From an uncultured Alphaproteobacteria bacterium (GTDB lineage: Bacteria; Pseudomonadota; Alphaproteobacteria; HIMB59; GCA-002718135): 64,000 nt of DNA. The notes beneath the pieces are model-generated. The model was not told the DNA's origin and made no database searches. It saw only the letters and a list, made by a program, of their open reading frames with translations. The DNA lies in the NCBI GenBank assembly GCA_902517315.1, contig CABYBP010000002.1, positions 1 through 64,000 on the forward strand. The letters are read 5' to 3'. Below, in pieces: positions 35,572 to 43,694 of the stretch. Position 1 is the stretch's first letter. Each line of letters starts with the position of its first letter. Position numbers and translations under genes: made by a program.

Positions 35572-37596
35572 TTAATACTCTGCTAATACACCAGGTAAGA
35601 ACTCATCAAGCTGATCAGCTTTTGGAGTGTAAAGTCTAGACCTCATAACTCCATCTTCTGCCCACTCATACATATACACAGGTGCACCAGGATGATTATT
35701 TTTTATCCTTTTATTGATTAAAAGTGCAGCTGGAGCTTGAATTAAGCCCACAGTATATACATTTTCAGTTCTAACTCTCTGGATATCTCTAGCAAGACTT
35801 GCAACTTCTGAAAGATCATTAGTTGATAATATACCTTGAGCCTTATCAACCAGTGTTTCTTCAAATGCTAGAAGATCACCTTCATTATCTCTATGCCAAG
35901 CAGGATTTTGAGATGTTGTTGGCAATCTATCGCCAATATTCTTACTCGCAACAACCCAGTGCTCTCTTGCAATATACATGCTCCAATTTCCACTATCAGT
36001 GAATGCATCAGTATTATCAGAAGGTTTTAAAACTGGTTTAATACCAATTGCTTCAAACATACTCACAGAAGCATCAGCTAATTTATTATCCGTAGATCTT
36101 AAACTATTATAAAGAACATCAATAACAAGGTCATCTCCTCCATTAGGGAGATTTCTTATACCATTGCCGTCTGAGTCTTCTAAACCAAGACCATCCAAAA
36201 TTGAATTAGCTCCAGATACATTATATGCATAGTAAATTGAGTCATCAAAATTATGAAAAGGAGAACCAGCTACAAAACCACCAGCATGTGGATGAAAAAA
36301 AGGTCCTCTAGCAACTGATTGGCCCATAGTGTCTCTATCCATTGCATGTGACATTGCTTTTCTAAATTCCACATTTCTAAATAATTTTCTAAGCTCTCTT
36401 TCATAATCACTACTTACACCAAATTCTGAAGATAGATTCAGCATTAAGTCCCAAGCAATCAACCTAGTACCAAATACTGATTTAACTGGAGAATTCGGAT
36501 CTTTGTTTTGTTTTAATGCTTCAACATAGTTTCCTGGATTTTCCATATTAGAAAAATCTCCAGTACCAGCCAAGGCCTGAGTAGTTCTATCATCCCAAGA
36601 TGTTAACTTGTAAATAGTTTCATTATAGTATGGAAGCTGATTACATTCTTCATCTACTTTCCAGTAATACGGGTTACGCTTCATAACCATTAATTCATCT
36701 ACTTTATGAACTACTGGAACAAAAGCTCCCATTGTAACAATAGGTAAAACACTTGCTGGCATTCCATTTGCGTATGACTCGTAAGTTGCGTCACTATTAT
36801 GCGCAGGATGCAATGGTTTCATTACATGAGATGGTCCAGGAGCACCTCCCATATATGCTAACTGTGCTAATACAGCATTACCTTTTGGTTCATCAAAATT
36901 AAATTTAAATGAATATGGCCCAAGTATTTCGAGAGTTGTTCCTGCTCCTAATGCATCTTTAGGTAATCTAGAATTTACATTGGCGTCTTGAACATTATCG
37001 TTCCACCAAAAATCAATGTCTTCGGTGTCAAACATATCTCCATCGGACCATCTAGCTCCCTCTAAAAGATACATCGTTAGTGATTTTCTATCAGAACTAA
37101 ATTCCCAATCTTTTGCCAAGTTTGGAAGTGGATTAGCTTCTTCTGCTTTAACTTGCCATAGAGGTCCAAGCCTAGTCAATGATTCCATTAGTTGAATATT
37201 AATTCCACCCCATCCTTGACTTTGTCCAGCTAACCAGTTGAAACCTTCTGGTCTTCCACCAATAACATGTCGAAATGTTCCACCATACTCACCAATACCA
37301 TCAACCATTTGATCTTTTTTTGCCATCCATGGTTCTTTAGGCATTCTTTCGTTTACAGGTGGTAACTTTCCAGCATCAACATAAGATTTAGTTAGAGGAG
37401 ATTCATTATAACTATCACAACTTTGATAAGTCCATAAATCATCTCTTCCCACAAGTTCAATATCCATACCGGACATACTCTTGTCTTTAGGCAAAGTTTC
37501 CAAACCACTTACAGTTGAAGTCATAGCAAAAATACTAACTCCAACAAGTAAGCTTGCTGCCTTGCTTTTAAATTTGAATTTATTTTCAATACCCAT
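35572..37596 (-). CDS. Periplasmic substrate-binding protein, SBP family 5 (Agp-like oligosaccharide/alpha-galactoside type)
   Basis: A 674-residue secreted binding protein with a signal peptide (about 1-31, ending TVSG). The family 5 core is shown by LARDWEFSSD-type text (NLAKDWEFSSDRKSLTMYLLEGARWSDGD), the 'DIDFWWND' helix and RNVEFRKAMSHAMDRDTMGQ. At over 650 residues it is longer than dipeptide binders (about 530) and near the size of AgpA, the Sinorhizobium alpha-galactoside binder. A GH4 of the MelA family lies upstream, as in the melA-agp locus. Sugar specificity is inference. Confidence 0.85.
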   Translation of the reverse strand: MGIENKFKFKSKAASLLVGVSIFAMTSTVSGLETLPKDKSMSGMDIELVGRDDLWTYQSCDSYNESPLTKSYVDAGKLPPVNERMPKEPWMAKKDQMVDGIGEYGGTFRHVIGGRPEGFNWLAGQSQGWGGINIQLMESLTRLGPLWQVKAEEANPLPNLAKDWEFSSDRKSLTMYLLEGARWSDGDMFDTEDIDFWWNDNVQDANVNSRLPKDALGAGTTLEILGPYSFKFNFDEPKGNAVLAQLAYMGGAPGPSHVMKPLHPAHNSDATYESYANGMPASVLPIVTMGAFVPVVHKVDELMVMKRNPYYWKVDEECNQLPYYNETIYKLTSWDDRTTQALAGTGDFSNMENPGNYVEALKQNKDPNSPVKSVFGTRLIAWDLMLNLSSEFGVSSDYERELRKLFRNVEFRKAMSHAMDRDTMGQSVARGPFFHPHAGGFVAGSPFHNFDDSIYYAYNVSGANSILDGLGLEDSDGNGIRNLPNGGDDLVIDVLYNSLRSTDNKLADASVSMFEAIGIKPVLKPSDNTDAFTDSGNWSMYIAREHWVVASKNIGDRLPTTSQNPAWHRDNEGDLLAFEETLVDKAQGILSTNDLSEVASLARDIQRVRTENVYTVGLIQAPAALLINKRIKNNHPGAPVYMYEWAEDGVMRSRLYTPKADQLDEFLPGVLAEY

Positions 37597-37600
37597 CTTT

Positions 37601-37606
37601 CCTCCC
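37601..37606 (-). promoter_or_regulatory. Strong Shine-Dalgarno GGGAGG before the family 5 binding protein
   Basis: GGGAGG four bases before the ATG at 37596, in the context TAAGGGAGGAAAG. It matches the sites before the two other binding-protein genes. On the same strand TTGATT and TCTATT 17 bp apart lie in the 86-bp gap behind the halogenase gene, so a promoter specific for the transporter genes is possible. Confidence 0.7.
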
Positions 37607-37682
37607 TTAGAAAAAATATTTACTTAAATAGAGTATTTTTTTTCTACAAAATCAATATCAAAAATAAATTATTTTAATAATT

Positions 37683-39212
37683 TTATGAATTTGTAGAAAT
37701 ATTAATAAATTGGTTATGAGTAAGAGATTCCTTAATAATTTGATTAAATTTTTGAGAAAAATCATTATAATATTGTCTAGAACTAGACCTTAAATCATAC
37801 TTTTGCATTTGTTGTCTTGCAGATTCCTTATTTAGTAGCCCAAGACCGTCTACAACTGGATAATAAAGCTGTGATTGTACATGAGGTAGGCCAGATAAGT
37901 AATCGTCAAAATGGTCCAAACTTGGAAGTTCATCTTGCCAAAGTGATATAAGTTTTTTAGTTTCTTCACTAATACATTCATCAGCAACATATTCCCAAAA
38001 TTGTGAATCTCTTCTCTTAGAAACATAATGCATATTTAAGAAAGTTTTAAAATCATCAAACTGTCGACCAATACGATTATTAAAATCTGATATTTTATTA
38101 TCATCATTGAAATCCATTTCTTTTCTTAAATATTCAGAAGCAAATAAGATTAATTGAACCAAAGTACTATGAATGGAAGTGGCCTCCAATGGTTCAAGAA
38201 AACCTGATGATAAACCGATTGCCAAACAATTTTTTACCCAATACTTTTCAAGTCGACCACTATTAAATTTTATATCTCTTCGTGGTTCAATTTTATGCCC
38301 AAGAACTTTTTCTATTTCTTCTTGTGCTTGATCAGGTGAAATAAATTGATCACTATATACATAACCCGCACCTATTCTTTCTTGAGTTGGTATTTGCCAC
38401 ATCCACCCAGATTTTTGTGCCCAAGCTAAAGTATAATTAATATAATTTTCTTCATTAATATCTAGAAAGAATGGCATTGCTCTATTAACAGGTAAATTGT
38501 CTTGATAAGATTTCCATTTTGTTTTGTACTGATCTCCAATAATTAATTTCCTAAATCCACTACAATCAACAACGAGATCAACATCTAATTCTAAACCACT
38601 TTCAAAATATAAAGATTCTATTGTTCCATCATCTCTTACATTACAAGATGTATAAACATCGTCAATTATTTCTATATTCTGAGATCTTTTTTTTAAATAA
38701 CTAGCAACTAGTGAATTATCAAAATGATATGCATAATAAAATGGACTAATAAGTTCTAAATTATTATCTTTGTAAACATAGGGAACTTTTTTATTTTGCA
38801 TAAGTAACGTATGTAGGTGGATTTCTGAAACAGGTCTTCCAGCAGCAACGGCATAAGCTTTTAAGTATTCAAAACTTTCTGGCTTACTTTTTGGTGCTAT
38901 TAATTGAGGGTCATCAATTGGTCCATAATAAGTATACCCCAATTCTTTCCAGTCTTTATGAACGATACCAAACTTTAAAGTAGCTTTAGTTTCTTTTAAA
39001 AAATCTGTCTCATCTAAATTATATTTTTTTAAAAACTCATAAAAAATACTTGTTGTTCCTTCTCCAACTCCAATTGTTGGAATTTTTGATGATTCAATTA
39101 CTTTTACATTTGCATTCAATTTATTAGAGTAAAAAAAATCACTCATAATATAAGCAGCTAACCAGCCAGCAGTTCCACCACCTAAAATAACAACATTTTT
39201 AATTTCTTTCAT
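37683..39212 (-). CDS. Flavin-dependent tryptophan-halogenase family protein
   Basis: 509 residues. The FAD-binding start ILGGGTAGWLAAY, the halogenase motif WMWQIP at about 270-275 (WxWxIP) and the FLEPLEATSIH block at 338-348 identify the PrnA/RebH family. The lysine that forms the haloamine in PrnA aligns with Lys80 (TLKFGIVHKDW), and the glutamate that positions hypohalous acid aligns in FLEPLE, so catalysis looks possible. The substrate is unknown; free tryptophan, an indole or a phenol are options. It sits 3 bases after a GH4 gene and 86 bp before the binding protein of the same operon, an unusual place for a halogenase. Confidence 0.92.
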   Translation of the reverse strand: MKEIKNVVILGGGTAGWLAAYIMSDFFYSNKLNANVKVIESSKIPTIGVGEGTTSIFYEFLKKYNLDETDFLKETKATLKFGIVHKDWKELGYTYYGPIDDPQLIAPKSKPESFEYLKAYAVAAGRPVSEIHLHTLLMQNKKVPYVYKDNNLELISPFYYAYHFDNSLVASYLKKRSQNIEIIDDVYTSCNVRDDGTIESLYFESGLELDVDLVVDCSGFRKLIIGDQYKTKWKSYQDNLPVNRAMPFFLDINEENYINYTLAWAQKSGWMWQIPTQERIGAGYVYSDQFISPDQAQEEIEKVLGHKIEPRRDIKFNSGRLEKYWVKNCLAIGLSSGFLEPLEATSIHSTLVQLILFASEYLRKEMDFNDDNKISDFNNRIGRQFDDFKTFLNMHYVSKRRDSQFWEYVADECISEETKKLISLWQDELPSLDHFDDYLSGLPHVQSQLYYPVVDGLGLLNKESARQQMQKYDLRSSSRQYYNDFSQKFNQIIKESLTHNQFINISTNS

Positions 39213-39215
39213 AAA

Positions 39216-40700
39216 TTATTTATCAAATTCAAAAGCTTGTGCTTCTACAAGCAGAGATGATTCTTTGTCATTTTTTAATTCTTCAGGTGATCTTATTTTC
39301 ATTCGAGCAGCGCCTTTAAAATTTTTCTTTTTAACAGTTGATTTTTTGATTCTTTCTAATGCTTGATCCATTTCATTTTGATATTGTGGTAACCACTTAG
39401 ATTGAGCTACTAACATTTCATCTACCATTGCCCAAACTTCATCAGGTGAACAAACAGCGCTTACTAATGGATCTTGTAGAACAGCTAATTTTAAAAGATT
39501 AATATCTCCATCAATTGCAGCTTTGACAGCCATTCTTTGCACATCAATTGAAGTTCGGCATAAAGAGGCACAAGCCATTGGTAATTCTATACCCTTAATC
39601 ATTTTAATACCTTCCTTATCAACCATTCCAGTACTTTCAATTACACAATCATCTGGTAAATTTTTTATAGTACCATTGTTTACAACATTAAAATGACCTC
39701 TATAAGGTCTGTTAGTTTCCATAGCTTCAATTATATAACTTCCATGCTCAGTTGATCTTTTGTGAGTTGACAAATCAATTCCGGATTCATTTAAAAATTT
39801 TGAAAAATCTTCAACAAACCAATTTCTTTTTTCTGAAGTAACTCTTAAATATCCGCCTGTTTCACCATGTATCCAATTTGATAGATCAATCCACTTTGGT
39901 ATTTCTTCTACCCTCTTTCTGTACCATGGAAGATATTCACTTAAATGACCATTGCTCTCAGTTGAGAACAAACCAAATCTCTTTAATATATCAATTCTAA
40001 CTTTTTCTTGTTTTGATATTTCTGGATGATTTTCTAGTGCTTCAACAAGCTCATCTTTTGTAACATTTTTGCCTTTGTATTTTAATTCAATGTACCATGT
40101 CATATGATTTATACCGCTACACATATATTCAAGATCTGTATCATTTTCAGAACCCAAAGCTTTAGAAATTAATTTGGCACCACCTTGAACACCGTGGCAC
40201 AAGCCAACTGTATTTACTTTTGCTTCTGATATAGCTGCCCAAGTATTCATAGCCATAGGATTAGAATAATTTAAAAATAATGCATCTGTATAAGAATAAG
40301 ATTTTATATCATCACAAAAATTTAAAGTCTGAGGAATATTTCTTTGTCCGTATAAAATTCCACCAGCACAAATTGTATCTCCTACACATTGATCAACTCC
40401 ATATTGAAGAGGAATATTTATATCATGTTCAAATGCCTCTAACCCGCCTATTCTAGTACAATTAATAATATATTTTGCCCCATCTAGAGATTTTTTTCTA
40501 TCAGTAGATTGTTCTATCTTTGCTGGGAGCTTATTTTGATCAATATCTTTTTGAATTAAACGAGAAACTAATTCTAAATTTTTTTCTGAAATATCGTGAA
40601 ATGAAAAAGTGATATCTTGAAATTCAGGAACTTTTAGCAAGTCTCTTACTAAGGTTTGTGTAAACCCTATGCTTCCTGCACCAATAAAACTAATTTTCAT
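39216..40700 (-). CDS. Glycoside hydrolase family 4 (MelA-like), CHGV subtype
   Basis: A 494-residue NAD- and Mn-dependent glycosidase. The Rossmann start KISFIGAGSIGFTQTLVRDL, the NYSNPMAMNTWA block, the metal cysteine in GLCHGVQGG (Cys168) and the metal histidine in CSGINHMTW (His199) are present. GH4 enzymes cleave by an oxidation-elimination mechanism and act inside the cell. As I recall the family sub-motifs, CHG tends to go with alpha-glucosidase or alpha-glucuronidase branches, CHSV with alpha-galactosidase. Divergent from the PhyH gene. Confidence 0.92.
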   Translation of the reverse strand: MKISFIGAGSIGFTQTLVRDLLKVPEFQDITFSFHDISEKNLELVSRLIQKDIDQNKLPAKIEQSTDRKKSLDGAKYIINCTRIGGLEAFEHDINIPLQYGVDQCVGDTICAGGILYGQRNIPQTLNFCDDIKSYSYTDALFLNYSNPMAMNTWAAISEAKVNTVGLCHGVQGGAKLISKALGSENDTDLEYMCSGINHMTWYIELKYKGKNVTKDELVEALENHPEISKQEKVRIDILKRFGLFSTESNGHLSEYLPWYRKRVEEIPKWIDLSNWIHGETGGYLRVTSEKRNWFVEDFSKFLNESGIDLSTHKRSTEHGSYIIEAMETNRPYRGHFNVVNNGTIKNLPDDCVIESTGMVDKEGIKMIKGIELPMACASLCRTSIDVQRMAVKAAIDGDINLLKLAVLQDPLVSAVCSPDEVWAMVDEMLVAQSKWLPQYQNEMDQALERIKKSTVKKKNFKGAARMKIRSPEELKNDKESSLLVEAQAFEFDK

Positions 40701-40772
40701 ATTTTTATTTTTACACTGAGTAAATTAATTGACAATATTTTATTTTTTATACATCATTAAAAAATATTAAAG

Positions 40773-41513
40773 ATGACTGATTTACAGAATTTTATAAAGA
40801 ATGGATTTGTTCTAAAGAAAAGTCTTTTTTCTAAAGAGGAGATTGATAAATTAAATCAATATATAGCCTTTAGGCAAGATAAAGAAGAAAGTGCGAGAGA
40901 AACTACTACTTCAACTGGAAAATTAACGATGACAATGTGGAATCATCCTTCAGAGGATCTATTTGGAAAATTCTCTACTAATGAAAGAATAGTTAAGCCA
41001 ATGGAAATATTATTAAATGATGAAGTATATCATTATCACTCTAAAATTATTTGGAAAAATCCTGGTGATGGTGGATTTGATTGGCATCAAGATTACGGTT
41101 ATTGGTATCACAATGCCTGTCTTTATCCTGATATGGCATCATGTTTTATAATGCTAGATAAAGCAAATAGAGAAAATGGGTGTCTAAAAGTATTAAAGGG
41201 CTCTCATCGAGTTGGAAGAATTAGTCATGCACGATCAGATACACCCGAACAAACAGCAGATAATGAAAGAATAAGTGAATTAGAAAAAAGACATGAATCT
41301 GTTTACATTGAGGCAGAGCCAGGAGATGTACTATTTTTTCATGCAAATTTATTACACTCTTCTGATGCGAATAAATCACAAAATTCTAGAAGGACATTAA
41401 TAGTGTGTTTTAATACTAAATCCAATAATCCTTATAAAGAAATTGGACATGCTTCTTACAACCAGTTAAAAGTGGCAAATCATAATTCAATTATGGAGTA
41501 TAAAATTGACTAA
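40773..41513 (+). CDS. Phytanoyl-CoA dioxygenase (PhyH) family Fe(II)/2-oxoglutarate oxygenase
   Basis: 246 residues with a normal Fe/2OG triad: FDWHQDYGYW (His105, Asp107), LLHSSDAN (His195) and the 2OG arginine in SRRTLIV (about 206/207). The body (ENGCLKVLKGSHRVGRI, EAEPGDVLFFHANLLHSS) is close to ectoine-hydroxylase-like PhyH proteins. It starts a plus-strand operon with a GH4 and a PanB-like gene. A TTGACA lies at 40729-40734, 17 bp before a CATCAT. Substrate unknown; a sugar derivative is suggested by context only. Confidence 0.88.
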   Translation: MTDLQNFIKNGFVLKKSLFSKEEIDKLNQYIAFRQDKEESARETTTSTGKLTMTMWNHPSEDLFGKFSTNERIVKPMEILLNDEVYHYHSKIIWKNPGDGGFDWHQDYGYWYHNACLYPDMASCFIMLDKANRENGCLKVLKGSHRVGRISHARSDTPEQTADNERISELEKRHESVYIEAEPGDVLFFHANLLHSSDANKSQNSRRTLIVCFNTKSNNPYKEIGHASYNQLKVANHNSIMEYKID

Positions 41514-42867
41514 GCTTACAATTATTGGCGCTGGTAGTGCAGTATTTACAAAAAATATTTTTACCGATTTAATGTTTATTGATGATTTTAAAAAAATGGA
41601 CATTGCACTGGTAGATATTGATGAAAAAAGATTAAAAATTTCTCATGAATTATTAGATGTAATTGCAAAAAAATTAAATGCATCTCCTAATATAAAATCA
41701 TACACTAATAGAAAAGAAGCTTTAGCAGGTTCTGATTTTGTGCAATCAACTATCCAAGTAGGTGGTTACAAACCATCAACGGTAATCGATTTTGATATTC
41801 CAAATCAATTTGGGTTAAAACAGACAATTGCTGATACCCTTGGTATTGGTGGTATTATGAGAGGTCTGAGAACAATTCCTGTTTTAGTAGATATTGGTAA
41901 AGATATAATGGATCTTTGTCCAAATTCTTTATGGTTGCAATATGTAAACCCTATGTGTTCAAACATGATAGCAATAAATAATGCTTGTCCTGGAATTAAA
42001 TCAATAGGACTTTGTCATTCTGTACAAGGAACTGCAGAAATGCTTGCTAGAGATTTAAATGAAAAAATTGAAGATATTGACTATCTATGTGCTGGGATTA
42101 ATCACATGGCTTTCTATAAAAAGTTTTCAAAAAAAAATGGTAATGGGGGAGAAGATCTTTATCCAAGATTGAAAAAATTAGCTGATGATATTGTAACTGA
42201 TAAAATAAAATCAACTAGAAGTATAGTCAAAGATACCGAATCTGACAAAGTACTACATGAAAAAGTAAGATACGAAATTTTAAGACGATTTGGCTATTTT
42301 GTTACAGAGTCTAGCGAACATTTTGCTGAGTATGTTCCATGGTTCATTAAGCAAAACAGACAAGATTTAATTGATCAATATAAAATTCCAATCGAAGAAT
42401 ATATTGATAGGTGTGAAAATAATATCAAACTTTGGTATGATTTAGAAAAAGATATGACACCCATACAAAATCAATCTTTAAAAAGAGGAAAAGAATATGC
42501 TTCATACATAATGGATGCTGTAACAAATAATAATGAAGTAACAATTAATGGTAATGTAATGAATGATAATTATATTGATAATTTACCTTCAAATTGTTGT
42601 GTTGAAGTTCCTTGCTTAATTAATTCAAAAGGTAATCAACCTCAAAAAACTGGTCGCTTACCTGAACATTTAGCAGCCTTAATGAGAACAAATATAAACG
42701 TGCAAATATTGACGGCCGAAGCTGCACTAACAAATAAAAAAGAGCATATCTATCATGCTGCCATGCTTGATCCATTAACGGGAGCAAATTTATCAATTGA
42801 TGAAATATATTCAATGGTTGATAAATTAATTGAAGCACACGGTAATTACTTACCCGAATTTCATTAA
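41506..42867 (+). CDS. Glycoside hydrolase family 4, alpha-galactosidase-like (CHSV subtype)
   Basis: 453 residues. TKLTIIGAGSAVFTKNIFTDLM is the NAD-binding start, QYVNPMCSNM the NP block, GLCHSVQGTAEML has the metal Cys170 and the CHSV sub-motif linked to alpha-galactosidases (MelA), and CAGINHMAFY gives His200. Start is TTG at 41506, overlapping the PhyH gene by 8 nt; the frame has no ATG before the Rossmann motif. It ends in TAATG with the PanB-like gene. Together with 39216-40700 this is a second, distinct GH4 only 0.8 kb away. Confidence 0.91.
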   Translation: MTKLTIIGAGSAVFTKNIFTDLMFIDDFKKMDIALVDIDEKRLKISHELLDVIAKKLNASPNIKSYTNRKEALAGSDFVQSTIQVGGYKPSTVIDFDIPNQFGLKQTIADTLGIGGIMRGLRTIPVLVDIGKDIMDLCPNSLWLQYVNPMCSNMIAINNACPGIKSIGLCHSVQGTAEMLARDLNEKIEDIDYLCAGINHMAFYKKFSKKNGNGGEDLYPRLKKLADDIVTDKIKSTRSIVKDTESDKVLHEKVRYEILRRFGYFVTESSEHFAEYVPWFIKQNRQDLIDQYKIPIEEYIDRCENNIKLWYDLEKDMTPIQNQSLKRGKEYASYIMDAVTNNNEVTINGNVMNDNYIDNLPSNCCVEVPCLINSKGNQPQKTGRLPEHLAALMRTNINVQILTAEAALTNKKEHIYHAAMLDPLTGANLSIDEIYSMVDKLIEAHGNYLPEFH

Positions 42868-43694
42868 TGTCTAAACTTACTGTTAAAGATTTATTCGATA
42901 AAAAAGGAAAAGTTAAATTAACAGAACTGTATGTTACAAATGCTTTAGAAGCATATGCAGCTGAACAAGCTGGAATAGATATCCAGATTGTTTCATTTAA
43001 AAAAGATACATTAAGAACAGGTGTACCTACTAATAGATGGTTCAGAGACGCACATATTAAAGATATTCGAGATGCAGCTCCAAACACATTTATGATTTAT
43101 GGTCTTGGTCAATTATCCTCGCCAGAAAAAGCAATTGATGCTGCTCTTATTGCAAGAGAAAATGGAGCTGATGCATTTTATTGTGGTAATAGTCCAAAAT
43201 ATATAGAAGCTCTTCGAAATGAAGGTTTGCCAGCAGTCAGTCATATTGGTTTAATTCCATATAAAAACACATGGACAGGTGGTTTCAAAGCAGTTGGGAA
43301 AGACGCACAATCTGCTTATAGGGTTTATAAAGATGCTTTAGCATATGATCAAGCGGGGGCTATAGGTCTAGAAGTTGAATGTGTTCCTGATAGAGTTGCA
43401 GAAATAATTACTAATAAAGTTAATTTATTAACGTTATCAATGGGAAGTGGTCCTAAATGTGACGTTGAGTTTTTATTTATTCAAGATGTTATTGGAACAA
43501 ATACTGATAGGGTTCCTCGTCATGCTAAAGTATTTAAAGATACAAATAAATCATACGAAAAGCTTTTAGAAGATACTGTAGAAGGACTTAAAAATTTTAT
43601 TAAAGAGGTAAATACTAAAAAATTTCCAACTCCATCAAATATTGTCGAAATAAAAGATGAAGAGTTTGAAAAATTTTTGAATAAAGTTGGCTAG
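42867..43694 (+). CDS. PanB-like (ketopantoate hydroxymethyltransferase fold) protein with altered metal site
   Basis: 275 residues aligning with PanB over most of their length: SHIGLIPYKN (PanB HLGLTPQ), AIGLEVECVPDRVAEII (LVLECVP), SMGSGPKCDVEFLFIQDVIG (GIGAG..DGQ.LV.HD..G) and RVPRHAKVF near the end. The glutamate of ECVP (Glu171) is kept. The two Mg-binding aspartates of E. coli PanB (Asp45 in VGDSLG, Asp84 in LADLPF) align with VSFKK and IYGLG here, so they are missing. It is therefore unlikely to be ordinary PanB; a new aldolase-, lyase- or mutase-like role in sugar breakdown is inferred from the operon. Confidence 0.75.
   Translation: MSKLTVKDLFDKKGKVKLTELYVTNALEAYAAEQAGIDIQIVSFKKDTLRTGVPTNRWFRDAHIKDIRDAAPNTFMIYGLGQLSSPEKAIDAALIARENGADAFYCGNSPKYIEALRNEGLPAVSHIGLIPYKNTWTGGFKAVGKDAQSAYRVYKDALAYDQAGAIGLEVECVPDRVAEIITNKVNLLTLSMGSGPKCDVEFLFIQDVIGTNTDRVPRHAKVFKDTNKSYEKLLEDTVEGLKNFIKEVNTKKFPTPSNIVEIKDEEFEKFLNKVG

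Noticed and set aside
39216..40700. Lactate/malate dehydrogenase reading of the GH4 genes
   Set aside because: GH4 shares the Rossmann fold with these enzymes, but the CH(G/S)V and GINH metal motifs and the 450-490 residue length belong to GH4.
42620..43087. 155-codon minus-strand frame across the GH4/PanB-like junction
   Set aside because: Antisense to two well-supported genes, with low-complexity composition and no start signal.
42867..43694. Housekeeping PanB for pantothenate synthesis
   Set aside because: The metal-binding aspartates are missing and panC is not adjacent.
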